Assembly: GCF_009192745.1 (NCBI RefSeq)
Contig: NZ_VTFV01000002.1
Coordinates: 744,001 to 808,000 of the forward strand
Length of the DNA: 64,000 nucleotides
Source of the DNA: Arthrobacter citreus
GTDB lineage: Bacteria; Actinomycetota; Actinomycetes; Actinomycetales; Micrococcaceae
Reading direction: 5' to 3'
Shown here piece after piece: positions 8,833 through 20,461 of the stretch. Under the pieces are notes generated by a model, which was given only the letters and a program-made list of their open reading frames with translations, had not been told where the DNA came from and did not search any database. Within the stretch, counting starts at the first letter, position 1, and every line of letters starts with the position of its first letter. Both the position numbers and the translations under genes were made by a program.

Positions 8833-9684
8833 ATGCAGAATCTTCCCCGACTTTCTTTCCTGGGCTGCGGCTCCATGAACGAGGCCATCCTTGGCGGCAT
8901 CCTTGCCGGCGGCTTCCCGCCCGAACTCATCACCGCCACGGTGCGGCGGAGCGAACGTGCCGGGCAGCTCCGCGAACGACACGGCATCACCGTGCTGGCC
9001 GAGTCTGAGGACGCCGGCGCCAACCGCACCGCCGCGGAATCCGCGGACGTCGTCATCATCGGTGTTAAGCCCGTGGGCGTGCGCGCCATGCTGGAAGACG
9101 TTGCTGCCACGCTTCGCCCGGAAGCCGTCGTCGTCAGTGTTGCAGCGGCCGTCCCGCTGGAGCTGATGGAGGCTGCCCTGCCCGCCGGCACCCAGGTGAT
9201 CCGAACCATGCCCAACACGCCAGCAAAGCTGGGCCGCGGCGTGACCGCACTTGCGCCGGGTTCGGCTGCAACTGCGGACTCCGTGAAGCTGGTGCGTTCC
9301 CTGCTGTCGGGCACCGGCCGGGTATTCGAGGTGCGCGAAGACCAGATCAACGCCGTTGGCTCCGTCAGCGGATCCGGCCCCGCGTACGCCTTCTACCTTG
9401 CCGAGGCAATGGCGAAGGCGGGAGCAGACCTGGGCCTGGATCCGGAACTGGCAGCACTGCTGGCCGCTGAGACCATTGCCGGAGCAGGCGCGATGCTGGC
9501 AGAACCCGAAGCGGACGCCGCAGCCCTGCGGAAGGCCGTGACCAGCCCCAACGGCACCACGGAAGCAGCGATCGGCGTTTTTGACGCCCGGGGGCTGCCA
9601 GGCATCATCGCCGGCGGCATGCACGCCGCAGCGGACCGCTCAGCGGAGATCACCGCCGGGCTCAGCGCTGCGCGGCAGCCCTAG
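8833..9684 (+). CDS. proC: Pyrroline-5-carboxylate reductase
   Basis: Last step of proline synthesis: NAD(P)H-dependent reduction of pyrroline-5-carboxylate. The 283-residue protein starts with the dinucleotide-binding motif LSFLGCGSMNEAILGG. It contains the family signature around GSVSGSGPAYAFYLAEAM and ends in the helical dimerisation domain with VTSPNGTTEAAIGVF. The start is the ATG at 8833. The stop overlaps the stop of the convergent trkA gene through a shared CTAG, so transcripts from the two strands meet here with no terminator between. Confidence 0.95.
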   Translation: MQNLPRLSFLGCGSMNEAILGGILAGGFPPELITATVRRSERAGQLRERHGITVLAESEDAGANRTAAESADVVIIGVKPVGVRAMLEDVAATLRPEAVVVSVAAAVPLELMEAALPAGTQVIRTMPNTPAKLGRGVTALAPGSAATADSVKLVRSLLSGTGRVFEVREDQINAVGSVSGSGPAYAFYLAEAMAKAGADLGLDPELAALLAAETIAGAGAMLAEPEADAAALRKAVTSPNGTTEAAIGVFDARGLPGIIAGGMHAAADRSAEITAGLSAARQP

Positions 9685-10349
9685 GGCCGGGAGGCGAAGC
9701 GTTCCAGCAGGTCCACGTGGCCGGACACGATCAGCACGTCCCGGCTGGAGACCTTGGTGTCAGCCTGCGCATAGGTGAAGTCCTCGCCCGGGGACTTCAC
9801 CCCCACCACCGTGACCCCGTACTTCGAGCGGACGTTGGATTCGCGCAGGGTGAAGCCCTGGGTTTCCTTGGGCGGGTACATCTTCACGATTGCGAAGTCG
9901 TCGTCGAACTCGATGAAGTCCAGCATCCGTCCACCCACCAGATGGGCGGCACGCTGCCCGGCGTCGGCCTCGGGGTAGATCACATGGTTGGCGCCGATCC
10001 GGGTGAGGATCTTTCCGTGGGCCGGGGTAATGGCCTTTACCCACAGGTGCTCGATGCCCAGGTCCACCAGGTTTACGGTAATGAGCACGCTTGACTCGAT
10101 GGACGTGCCCACGCCCACGACGGCGGCAGAGAAGTCCTGCGCGCCAAGCTGCTTGAGCGCATCGATGTTGGTTGCGTCCGCCTGCACCACGTGCGTGAGC
10201 TTGCCCGACGCTTTCTGCACCAGGTCCGGGTCCCGTTCGATGGCCAGGACTTCACGGCCCTGCTTCACCAGCTGCTCGGCGGTGGCGGAACCAAAGCGGC
10301 CCAGTCCAATAACCAGGACGGGGGCATTGTGCGGCGGTCTCTCAGCCAA
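9681..10349 (-). CDS. trkA: TrkA family potassium uptake regulatory protein
   Basis: A cytosolic gating subunit of a potassium transporter. It has 222 residues with a single RCK unit: an N-terminal NAD(H)/nucleotide-binding Rossmann fold (VLVIGLGRFGSATAEQL, from residue 11) and a C-terminal TrkA-C domain. The single-unit length matches KtrA/CeoB rather than the double-length E. coli TrkA. The start is a TTG, and the gene overlaps the end of trkH by eight bases, so the two form a translationally coupled operon. Confidence 0.92.
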   Translation of the reverse strand: MAERPPHNAPVLVIGLGRFGSATAEQLVKQGREVLAIERDPDLVQKASGKLTHVVQADATNIDALKQLGAQDFSAAVVGVGTSIESSVLITVNLVDLGIEHLWVKAITPAHGKILTRIGANHVIYPEADAGQRAAHLVGGRMLDFIEFDDDFAIVKMYPPKETQGFTLRESNVRSKYGVTVVGVKSPGEDFTYAQADTKVSSRDVLIVSGHVDLLERFASRP

Positions 10350-11751
10350 TGATGGGCCTTTCCTCAGGGTAGTGGTACAGCGGCTTGCGCTGGCGCAGGG
10401 CCAGGGCGGCCGCCAGCGTGATTGTTCCGACGCGGCCGGCGAACATCAGGCCGGCCAGGATGTATTTGCCCGACGGCGGCAGCTCGGGACTGAGCCCGAT
10501 GCTCAGGCCCACGGTGGCAAACGCGGAGATCACTTCGAACAGTACCGGCTGGAGGGTTTCCTCCGTGACGACCAGCAGTCCGATCGTGGCCACTGCCACC
10601 ATGGTGGCGCCCAGGATCACCACCGAAATGGCCACCCGCAGCGCTCCGGCCGGAATGTTCCGTCCGAAGGCCCGCACATCGGTATCGCCGCGTGCCTCCG
10701 CGACGATGGCCAGGAAGATCACGGCAATGGTGGTGACCTTGATGCCGCCCGCGGTGGAAGCGGAACCGCCGCCGGCGAACATCAGCATGTCCGTGATCAG
10801 CAGGGTGGAAGCGTCCTGGTCCGCCATGTCCACCAGGCTGAACCCGCCGGAGCGCATCATCACGGAGGCGAACACCGCATGCAGGATCTTCTCGCCCACT
10901 CCCATCCCGGCGATCGTGCGCTGGTTGAACCATTCAAACAGGGCCCACAGCACTGAGCCGGCGGCCAGCAGGATCAGGGAGACCAGCACCGTGAGCTTGG
11001 TGTGCAGGTTCCACCTCCGTGTCCGCATGCGGCTCTGCAGCAGGACCATGATCACCGGGAAGCCCAGGCTGCCGATGAAGACGCCGGCCATGATGGGGAT
11101 CAGCACCCACAGGTCATATTCGTACGGCACCAAACCGTCCGAGTGCGGCGTGAACCCGGCGTTGTTGAAGGAAGAGATGGAGTAGAAGACGGCGTGCCAG
11201 ATGGCCTCGCCCGGAGACTCGCCCAGGATCATGAACCGGGGTGCGAGCACGGCAGCCAGTGCGAGTTCGATGAGCACGGTGGTACTCACGACGATCCTCA
11301 GCAGGTTGCCCACCTCACCCAGGCGGCCGGTGTTCATGCCTTCCTGCGCGATCAGCTTGCCGCGGACGCCCAGGCGGCGGTTCACAGCCAGCGCCAGCAG
11401 CGATGCCATGGTCAGGATGCCCAGGCCGCCCACCTGGATGGCAATCAGGATGAGGACCTGGCCAAAACCGGACCAGTAGGTGGCGGTAGAGACCACCGTC
11501 AGCCCGGTCACGCACACTGCGGACACCGCCGTGAACAGGGCATCGTGCAGGGCTGTGGCCTCACCGGAGGACGACGCTACAGGCAGGGCCAGCAGCGCCG
11601 TAAAGAGCAGGATCACCAGCGAGAAGACGATCAGGGCCAGTCTCGCCGGGGAAGAATTGGCCACGGCGTCAATGAAGTCCCGGCCTGCGACGATGAAGCC
11701 GAAGGGACGGCGCTGCCGCGTCTGCAGCGTGTGCTGCGGTTGGGATGCCAT
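10342..11751 (-). CDS. trkH: TrkH/KtrB family potassium transporter, membrane subunit
   Basis: An ion-conducting membrane protein of about 469 residues. The four selectivity-filter glycines of the four-fold pore repeat can be seen in VCVTGLT, FNNAGFT, MRSGGFS and FATVGLS. It works with the TrkA protein encoded directly downstream. Start choice: ATG at 11751 (MASQPQHTL) is preferred. An in-frame GTG at 11802 would add 17 residues, and neither has a strong ribosome site. The gene is divergent from the AcuC-type deacetylase, with about 100 bp between the starts for both promoters. Confidence 0.93.
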   Translation of the reverse strand: MASQPQHTLQTRQRRPFGFIVAGRDFIDAVANSSPARLALIVFSLVILLFTALLALPVASSSGEATALHDALFTAVSAVCVTGLTVVSTATYWSGFGQVLILIAIQVGGLGILTMASLLALAVNRRLGVRGKLIAQEGMNTGRLGEVGNLLRIVVSTTVLIELALAAVLAPRFMILGESPGEAIWHAVFYSISSFNNAGFTPHSDGLVPYEYDLWVLIPIMAGVFIGSLGFPVIMVLLQSRMRTRRWNLHTKLTVLVSLILLAAGSVLWALFEWFNQRTIAGMGVGEKILHAVFASVMMRSGGFSLVDMADQDASTLLITDMLMFAGGGSASTAGGIKVTTIAVIFLAIVAEARGDTDVRAFGRNIPAGALRVAISVVILGATMVAVATIGLLVVTEETLQPVLFEVISAFATVGLSIGLSPELPPSGKYILAGLMFAGRVGTITLAAALALRQRKPLYHYPEERPIIG

Positions 11752-11858
11752 GGGTCGAAAAGTCCAGTTCTGTGCGCGGGGTCCTGCCAAGTAGTAAACC
11801 ACTTAACCGGGCGTCCGGCGGTGCAGGCCGTCCGGGGCGGATCGCGTAGCCTGTGAGC

Positions 11859-13067
11859 ATGACGAGTACCGGGCTGGGCCTCACCGCTGTGCCCACGCAC
11901 ATCGTGTGGGACGAATCGCTGCTGGCGTATAACTTCGGCTCCACGCATCCCATGAGTCCGCTGCGGCTGGACCTGACCGCCCGCCTGGCGAAGGAGCTCG
12001 GTATTTTCGATCTTCCCCAGGTCACCCTGGGTGCTCCGTACGTCGCGGAGGACCGCCAGCTGGAGCGGGTGCACGATACCGCTTACGTAGCAGCCGTGAG
12101 GGAAGTCAGCCGGAATCCCCAGACGTCCAACGCTGCCCTGGGCCTCGGAACGGAGGACGATCCCGCGTTCGAGGGGATGCACGAGGCCAGCGCCAGGCTG
12201 GTGGGCGGTTCCCTTGCCGCGGCTGAGGCCGTGATCTCCGGCCGGGCCCGCCACGCGGTCAACTTTGCCGGCGGAATGCACCACGCGTTTGCGGGAAAGG
12301 CATCCGGTTTCTGCATCTACAACGACGCCGCTGCGGCCGTCGCGCGGTTCCTGGACGCGGGCTACAGCCGGGTCCTGTATATCGACGTCGACGCGCACCA
12401 CGGGGACGGCACCCAGTCCATTTTCTGGAACGACCCAAGGGTCATGACCATCTCGGTCCACGAAACCGGGATCTCCCTTTTTCCCGGAACGGGGTTCGCC
12501 AATGAATCCGGAGGGCCTGACGCGCCGGGCACAGCCGTGAACGTTGCACTGCCGCCCGGCACCCGGGATGCCGGGTGGCTGCGCGCCTTCCACGCCGTCG
12601 TCCCCCAGCTCACAGCCGCCTTTGCGCCGGAAGTGATCATTAGCCAGCACGGCTGCGACGGCCACCGCGATGACCCGCTCTCCAACCTGCGCGTATCCGT
12701 GGATACGCAGCGGCAGGCAGCCCTGACCATTTCCGGGCTGGCAGACCAGTTCTGCGAGGGACGCTGGATTGCCACAGGCGGCGGCGGATACAACGTGGCC
12801 AGCGTGGTTCCGCGGTCCTGGACGCTGCTGCTGGCAGTGGCCGCGAATACCCGGATGCCGCTGACCACCCCCGTGCCCCAGCCGTGGCGGGAGTACGTCC
12901 GCGAACGGCACGGAATCGACACCCCGGCAGAGATGGGTGACGGCGTGGATATGTGGTGGCGGTCGTGGGAGGTTGGATACGACCCGAATGACGACATTGA
13001 CCGAACGGTCATGGCCACCCGCAAGGAAGTCTTCCCGCTGCACGGTCTGGACCCCTGGTTCGACTGA
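11859..13067 (+). CDS. Acetoin utilization protein AcuC-like / class I-type histone deacetylase
   Basis: A zinc deacetylase of 402 residues. The zinc-site motif YIDVDAHHGDGTQ (Asp176, His180) and the upstream paired histidines (GGMHHAF) are intact, as is the late GGGGY loop. Bacterial members remove acetyl groups from lysines, for example to activate acetyl-CoA synthetase, or act on acetylated small amines. Near neighbours do not decide between these. ATG at 11859 is preferred over the GTG at 11853. Cytosolic; transcribed divergently from trkH. Confidence 0.88.
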   Translation: MTSTGLGLTAVPTHIVWDESLLAYNFGSTHPMSPLRLDLTARLAKELGIFDLPQVTLGAPYVAEDRQLERVHDTAYVAAVREVSRNPQTSNAALGLGTEDDPAFEGMHEASARLVGGSLAAAEAVISGRARHAVNFAGGMHHAFAGKASGFCIYNDAAAAVARFLDAGYSRVLYIDVDAHHGDGTQSIFWNDPRVMTISVHETGISLFPGTGFANESGGPDAPGTAVNVALPPGTRDAGWLRAFHAVVPQLTAAFAPEVIISQHGCDGHRDDPLSNLRVSVDTQRQAALTISGLADQFCEGRWIATGGGGYNVASVVPRSWTLLLAVAANTRMPLTTPVPQPWREYVRERHGIDTPAEMGDGVDMWWRSWEVGYDPNDDIDRTVMATRKEVFPLHGLDPWFD

Positions 13068-13103
13068 ATGGACCGCTCTCCTGCCGAAACTGAGACAGCA
13101 CAG

Positions 13104-13125
13104 ATATGCCGCTAAGGTAATGCAT

Positions 13126-13127
<2 letters not shown>
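13104..13127. promoter_or_regulatory. Inverted repeat over ribosome site of ArsR gene
   Basis: ATATGC (13104-13109) and GCATAT (13122-13127) form an inverted repeat with a 12-bp spacer that contains AAGG, the ribosome site, and ends at the start codon. ArsR-type dimers bind such AT-rich dyads, so this may be an autoregulatory operator. Confidence 0.4.
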
Positions 13128-16332
<3,205 letters not shown>

Positions 16333-16429
16333 CAAATACTCGCTTTCACTGCAGGCTGTTCTTGGCACCCGAGCCTACGCCGTCCGCTGCGGGACCCGCG
16401 TCACAAAGAAAGATTGTGAACATGTGAAC

Positions 16430-16458
16430 TTGCGGTGCTTCCGGAACCGGCCTACGGT
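16430..16458 (+). promoter_or_regulatory. Putative promoter of the aro leader
   Basis: TTGCGG (16430-16435), a 17-bp spacer and TACGGT (16453-16458) fit a housekeeping actinobacterial promoter. The expected transcription start falls at about the ATG at 16466, so the leader peptide would be read from a leaderless transcript. No Shine-Dalgarno sequence is visible before that ATG. Confidence 0.55.
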
Positions 16459-16465
16459 CTTACCC

Positions 16466-16522
16466 ATGACTAACCGTTGGTATGCGTATTTTTCGTTGGC
16501 TCTGGAGGAGCCCGCGCGATAA
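16466..16522 (+). CDS. Aromatic amino acid leader peptide (attenuator), 18 aa
   Basis: The short frame encodes MTNRWYAYFSLALEEPAR. It holds Trp, Tyr, Tyr and Phe within five codons (WYAYF) directly upstream of DAHP synthase, the first enzyme of aromatic amino acid synthesis. A ribosome stalling here for lack of any of the three charged tRNAs could change folding of the RNA downstream. The stall codons lie inside the first hairpin arm (see the attenuator entry). Probably leaderless. Its function is inferred from codon content and position; the peptide itself need have no role. Confidence 0.75.
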   Translation: MTNRWYAYFSLALEEPAR

Positions 16523-16638
16523 TACGCTGACGCCAACCTTCAGAGCCAACAGGACAGGGATCATTCCCTGTCCTTCGCCATATCCGGCGGGTTCTGGAGA
16601 CGAGTCCCGCCGGTCCACCCTCAAACGGATACGGGACC
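16476..16638 (+). promoter_or_regulatory. Attenuator-like RNA leader of DAHP synthase
   Basis: Several complementary segments lie between the stall codons and the aro start. GTTGG/GCGTATT (16476-16490) pairs with AATACGC/CCAAC (16521-16537). GTTGGCTCTG (16495-16504) pairs perfectly with CAGAGCCAAC (16541-16550). GGACAGGGA-tcat-TCCCTGTCC (16552-16573) is a strong hairpin, CCGGCGGG/CCCGCCGG (16584-16613) another, and GGTCC (16612-16616) can cover GGACC beside the aro start codon. Competing pairings around 16495-16550 fit ribosome-mediated attenuation. No clear T run follows the hairpins, so control could act on translation instead of termination. Confidence 0.65.
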
Positions 16639-17736
16639 ATGAACCTCACCGCCACACAGCACACCAAGACCACCTCAGACCAGCGGGTACGCGAATTCCG
16701 CCCGCTGCCGGCACCGGAACAGCTGCTGGCCGAACTGCCGCTTTCTCCTGAACTGGCCGCCACTGTGCGCAGCGGACGGGAAGCTGTCCGGGCGGTGCTC
16801 GACGGCGTTGACGACCGCCTGCTCGTCATCGTCGGGCCCTGTTCCATCCATGATCCGGACGCTGGCCTGGAGTACGCCCGGCGCCTGGCAGCCGTGGCGG
16901 AAGAGCACCGCGATGACCTGCTCATTGTGTTGCGGGCCTACTTCGAGAAGCCGCGGACCACGGTGGGCTGGAAGGGCCTGATCAACGACCCGCACCTGGA
17001 CGGCAGCCATGACATCGAGGCCGGCCTGTACGCCGCCCGGAGGTTCCTGATTGCCGCCGGTGAGCTGGGACTGCCGGTCGCCACCGAATTCCTCGAACCC
17101 ATCAGCCCGCAGTACGTCGCGGACCTGGTCAGCTGGGGAGCCATCGGCGCGCGGACCACAGAAAGCCAGATCCACCGCCAGCTCGCATCCGGGCTGTCAA
17201 TGCCGGTCGGCTTCAAGAACGGGACGGACGGTTCGCTGCAGATCGCCCTGGACGCCTGCGCGGCAGCGGCTGCTCCGCAGTCCTTCCTGGGGATCGACGG
17301 AGCCGGCCGCGCCTCCATGGTCCGCACCGCCGGCAACGCGGACACCCACCTGATCCTGCGCGGCGGAAGCGCCGGCCCCAACTACTCAGCGGCCGACGTC
17401 GCTGCCGCCTCGCAGGCGCTGGCGGCCAGGGAGCTGAACCCGCGGCTCATTGTCGACGCCAGCCATGCGAACTCCGGCAAGGACCACCACCGCCAGGCGG
17501 AAGTTGCACTCCAGCTCGCCGCCCAGCTGGAATCGGGAACGGAAGGCGCCGGTATCCTGGCAGGGATCATGCTGGAGAGCTTCCTGGTGGGAGGTGCCCA
17601 GGCGCATGACTCCGCCAACCCGGGGCCGCTGGTCTACGGCCAGAGCATCACTGACAAGTGCATGGACTGGGAAACTTCGGCAGGGATCCTTACTGTCCTG
17701 GCCCAGGCAGCACGCAGCCGGCGGAATGCGTCATAG
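16639..17736 (+). CDS. 3-deoxy-7-phosphoheptulonate (DAHP) synthase, class I
   Basis: Condenses phosphoenolpyruvate with erythrose 4-phosphate, the committed step of the shikimate pathway. The 365-residue protein is of the AroF/G/H (class I) type: LLVIVGPCSIHD, the YFEKPRTTVGWKGLINDP loop, ATEFLEPISPQY, GFKNGTDGSL and VDASHANSGKDH are all present, covering substrate and metal sites. Many actinobacteria rely on the unrelated class II enzyme, so this may be an additional isozyme. The upstream leader peptide with Trp, Tyr and Phe codons suggests the gene responds to all three end products. Confidence 0.94.
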   Translation: MNLTATQHTKTTSDQRVREFRPLPAPEQLLAELPLSPELAATVRSGREAVRAVLDGVDDRLLVIVGPCSIHDPDAGLEYARRLAAVAEEHRDDLLIVLRAYFEKPRTTVGWKGLINDPHLDGSHDIEAGLYAARRFLIAAGELGLPVATEFLEPISPQYVADLVSWGAIGARTTESQIHRQLASGLSMPVGFKNGTDGSLQIALDACAAAAAPQSFLGIDGAGRASMVRTAGNADTHLILRGGSAGPNYSAADVAAASQALAARELNPRLIVDASHANSGKDHHRQAEVALQLAAQLESGTEGAGILAGIMLESFLVGGAQAHDSANPGPLVYGQSITDKCMDWETSAGILTVLAQAARSRRNAS

Positions 17737-17884
17737 GAGCCGCAGAATGAGCGGCAAAACTTCCACTATGGTTACTCCAGCCACTAGAGTAGAGTGCTAG
17801 ACGGTCACGAGATGGTCATCAAGGCGACACGCCGCCTTCAGTTGTATGGCGCAGGTTGCTTCCGAGCGAAGGAACAAGAGATAA

Positions 17885-18097
17885 ATGGCAGACGAGAGCA
17901 ATTTCTCGGACGTGCGGTTTCTGACGGTGTCAGAGGTCGCGGATGTCATGCGCGTGTCCAAGATGACCGTTTACAGGCTGGTGCATTCCGGGGAACTCCC
18001 GGCAGTCCGTTTCGGGCGGTCCTACCGCGTTCCGGAGTCTGCGGTGCAGCAGGTTCTGCGCAACGCCGTCATCGACCGGCAGTCCGGAACGGCTTAG
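17885..18097 (+). CDS. BldC-like MerR-type helix-turn-helix protein
   Basis: A 70-residue protein that is essentially one winged helix-turn-helix of the excisionase/MerR-N type: FLTVSEVADVMRVSKMTVYRLVHSGELPAVRFGRSYRVPESAV. The size and sequence match the BldC group of actinobacterial developmental regulators, which bind DNA as asymmetric head-to-tail oligomers. No effector domain is present. GAAGGAAC precedes the ATG. The short distance to the bS22 gene on the same strand matches the order seen in related genomes. Confidence 0.88.
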   Translation: MADESNFSDVRFLTVSEVADVMRVSKMTVYRLVHSGELPAVRFGRSYRVPESAVQQVLRNAVIDRQSGTA

Positions 18098-18285
18098 GCA
18101 CTTTTCAGTCCGTAACCTGATTCGGGGCTGCTCCCGGCGCTGTCCATCAAGGCTGCGCGGAGGCGGTACCCTGTTAAAGAACGTTTCATTCTGGCTAGTA
18201 ATTGCCGGAACCGATGCTGGCGGGCCATGAGGCCTGACGGAAGCGGGGACCGGCATGGCTCCTAATTTAAGTTTGTGAGGACTCT

Positions 18286-18384
18286 GTGGGTTCAGTAATC
18301 AAGAAGCGCCGCAAGCGTATGGCCAAGAAGAAGCACCGTAAGCTGCTTCGTAAGACCCGCCACCAGCGCCGCAATAAGAAGTAA
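18286..18384 (+). CDS. Small ribosomal subunit protein bS22 (AURKAIP1/COX24 domain), 32 aa
   Basis: A 32-residue, very basic protein starting MGSVIKKRRKRMAKKKHRKL and ending RRNKK. It matches the actinobacterial AURKAIP1/COX24-domain protein now recognised as bS22 in mycobacterial ribosomes, where it sits near the decoding centre. GTG start with GTGAGGA four bases upstream. A strong terminator follows directly, so it is expressed as its own short transcript or as the end of one with the BldC-like gene. The short length makes it easy to miss. Confidence 0.92.
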   Translation: MGSVIKKRRKRMAKKKHRKLLRKTRHQRRNKK

Positions 18385-18402
18385 ATTCTTCTTAGCTGCC
18401 GC

Positions 18403-18444
18403 GAAGCCCGCCGTCCGAACAGGACCTGGCGGGCTTCCGCTTTT
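18403..18444 (+). terminator. Rho-independent terminator after bS22
   Basis: GAAGCCCGCC (18403-18412) pairs with GGCGGGCTTC (18428-18437), with an inner GTCC/GGAC stem, followed by CGCTTTT. It lies 18 bases after the bS22 stop. Confidence 0.85.
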
Positions 18445-18480
18445 AAGCCACTGCTGCTCCAGTGCTCCGGCGGGCTGCTG

Positions 18481-19293
18481 TTAGCGGGAACGTACCCAGG
18501 AGAATCCGCGCCACAGCCCGTAAGCCGCACCTGCGAGTGAAGCCGTCTTCAGGCCCAGCGTTGCCGCCCGGCGTCCGGAGCGGAAATCATAAACCGGCCA
18601 GTTGTGGTCACGGGCATGGCGGCGCAGCCGCGCGTCCGGGTTGATCGCCACGGGATGCCCCACCATGCTGAGCAGCGGCACGTCGTTGTAGGAGTCGCTG
18701 TACGCCCAGCAGCGCTCCAGGTCCAGGCCCTCCTGTTCGGCCAGTTCCTTCACACCGGCTGCCTTCGCCGGTCCGTGCAGGAATTCACCCACCAGGCGCC
18801 CGGTGTAGAGCCCGTCCGTGACTTCGCTGACGGTTCCCAGTGCACCGGTGAGGGAGAGCCTGCTCGCAATCACAGAGGCGACTTCAACCGGGGTACCGGT
18901 AACCAGCCAGACCGGGCGGCCCGCTTTGAGGTGCTGTTCGGTCAGTGCACGGGTTCCCGGCCAGATCTTGGAGACGATCATCTCGTCATAAACTTCTTCG
19001 CCCAGGATGCGGACGTCCTCGGCGGCCAGTCCGGTGGCGAACGCCAAGGCGGCGTCCCGGACGCTGTGCACGTCCTTCAGGTTCTCGCCTTGGAGCATAA
19101 AACGCAGCTGCTTGACGGCGAACCCCGCCGCTTCGCGGAGCGTAAAGACCTTCTTTTGGTACATTTTCCGGCCCACGTGGAACAGGCTGGCACCGCGCAT
19201 CAGGGTGTTGTCGACGTCGAAGAATGCTGCTTCTCCCGGGTTGCCTGCCGCGGCCGGAGAATCGGCGGCACGGACGAGCGTGGGACGGGGCAT
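18481..19293 (-). CDS. HAD-IB family phosphatase (SerB-like)
   Basis: A haloacid-dehalogenase-type phosphatase of 270 residues. Motif I, FFDVDNTLM, holds the nucleophile Asp and acid/base Asp near residues 25-27. Motif II is VWLVTGTP, and motif III with the metal-binding acids is YSDSYNDVPLLSMVGHPVAINPD. The helical cap between motifs I and II matches the HAD-IB subclass containing phosphoserine phosphatase and CicA. The substrate is unknown. The C-terminal 40 residues carry a weakly hydrophobic stretch (ATLGLKTASLAGAAYGLW) that may touch the membrane. It converges on the bS22 terminator. Confidence 0.85.
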   Translation of the reverse strand: MPRPTLVRAADSPAAAGNPGEAAFFDVDNTLMRGASLFHVGRKMYQKKVFTLREAAGFAVKQLRFMLQGENLKDVHSVRDAALAFATGLAAEDVRILGEEVYDEMIVSKIWPGTRALTEQHLKAGRPVWLVTGTPVEVASVIASRLSLTGALGTVSEVTDGLYTGRLVGEFLHGPAKAAGVKELAEQEGLDLERCWAYSDSYNDVPLLSMVGHPVAINPDARLRRHARDHNWPVYDFRSGRRAATLGLKTASLAGAAYGLWRGFSWVRSR

Positions 19294-19351
19294 GCAAGAA
19301 GTCTACTGAAAAACCTCACCGGAACGCGGAAGCGCGGCTTGGGAGGCTAAG

Positions 19352-19624
19352 TTGGAAGTCATGAAAGATGCCTCTTCCGGAGCCCATGTACCTGAGCTCC
19401 TTCTGCTGACCCGCCCAGGCTGCCATCTTTGCCAGGCCGCCCGTGAGGTTCTGGACCGGGTCTCGGCCGATCTCGGAGTCCCCTGGCAGGAACGCTCGAT
19501 CGAGGAGGACCCCGAGCTTCAGGAACGTTTCGCCGAAGAGATTCCAGTGCTGATGATCGACGGCGTGCAGCGCGATTTCTGGCAAATCGATGAAGCGCGC
19601 CTGCGCCGCCTGCTGGCAGCGTAA
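19352..19624 (+). CDS. Glutaredoxin family protein
   Basis: A 90-residue thioredoxin fold with the redox pair Cys24-x-x-Cys27 (TRPGCHLC) and the cis-proline segment EEIPVLMIDG. It probably reduces disulfides in the cytosol, in actinobacteria usually linked to mycothiol or thioredoxin reductase. The TTG at 19352 is chosen because GGGAGG lies five bases upstream; the ATG at 19361 is an in-frame alternative with poorer spacing. It is followed by rex after about 115 bp on the same strand. Confidence 0.85.
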   Translation: MEVMKDASSGAHVPELLLLTRPGCHLCQAAREVLDRVSADLGVPWQERSIEEDPELQERFAEEIPVLMIDGVQRDFWQIDEARLRRLLAA

Positions 19625-19740
19625 CCGGGCGCTACACACACTTGGACGCCGGGAGAACCGGTCATAAAGTGGAGAATCTCTCGGGGCCGCCCCGCCTGCA
19701 GGAGCCGCACCGCAGCCCATAGCTAACGAAAGTTGCCGAA

Positions 19741-20457
19741 GTGAGTATGCCGGATGATCCAGACGCCGCGGGTCCTGCCGTGTCTGCGCACGGGCGGCAC
19801 ATTCCGCCGGCCTCCCTTGCACGGCTGACGGTTTACCTCAGGGTCCTGGGGACCATGCTGACTGAGGGCGTTGAGCGGGTGTCGTCCGAGGAGCTCGCGG
19901 AAGCGGCGGGGGTGAATTCTCCCAAGCTGCGCAAGGACCTTTCCTATCTGGGTTCCTACGGAACGCGCGGGGTTGGCTATGACGTGCCTTATCTCAGCGG
20001 CCAGATTTCGGCAGCCCTGGGCCTGACCCTGGACTGGCGGGTGGCGATAGTTGGTGCCGGGCACCTGGGACGTGCCCTGGCCGGGTACCCGGGTTTTGGG
20101 TCCAGGGGCTTTGAGGTGGTGGCGCTTTTTGACGCCGATCCGCTGACCGTGGGGCAGGAAGTAGGCTGGCTGCGCATTTCTGACGTGCAGTCGCTGGAAG
20201 CCGTGCTGGAGAAGACCCGGGCCAACATGGCTGTCCTCGCGGTTCCCGCTGATGCGGCGCAGGAGATGTGCACACGCCTGGTGGACGCCGGAATTACGAG
20301 CATCCTCAGCTTTGCGCCGGTGGTCCTGCAGGCGCCTCCGGAGGTCCAGATCCGAAAGGTGGACATGGCCACTGAACTGCAGATCCTTGCTTACCACGCG
20401 CAGCGCGCCCAGGTTTCCGCACTCGCAACCGATGCCCAGGCGCGCCTGATGCGCTGA
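19741..20457 (+). CDS. rex: Redox-sensing transcriptional repressor Rex
   Basis: Represses respiration and fermentation genes when NAD+ is high and lets go when NADH rises. The N-terminal winged helix includes SSEELAEAAGVNSPKLRKDLSYLG, followed by the hinge GTRGVGYDV typical of Rex. The Rossmann fold VAIVGAGHLGRALAGYPGF then binds NAD(H). The length of about 238 residues fits the family. GTG start at 19741. Its location upstream of cytochrome maturation, menaquinone and nitrate reductase genes fits a respiratory role, but no convincing Rex operator was found in the window. Confidence 0.93.
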   Translation: MSMPDDPDAAGPAVSAHGRHIPPASLARLTVYLRVLGTMLTEGVERVSSEELAEAAGVNSPKLRKDLSYLGSYGTRGVGYDVPYLSGQISAALGLTLDWRVAIVGAGHLGRALAGYPGFGSRGFEVVALFDADPLTVGQEVGWLRISDVQSLEAVLEKTRANMAVLAVPADAAQEMCTRLVDAGITSILSFAPVVLQAPPEVQIRKVDMATELQILAYHAQRAQVSALATDAQARLMR

Positions 20458-20461
20458 GAGC

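Noticed and set aside
16415-16428. Direct repeat TGTGAAC-a-TGTGAAC upstream of lldD, considered as a Rex or CRP site
   Set aside because: Both regulators bind inverted repeats; here the halves run in the same direction. Left as an unexplained repeat.
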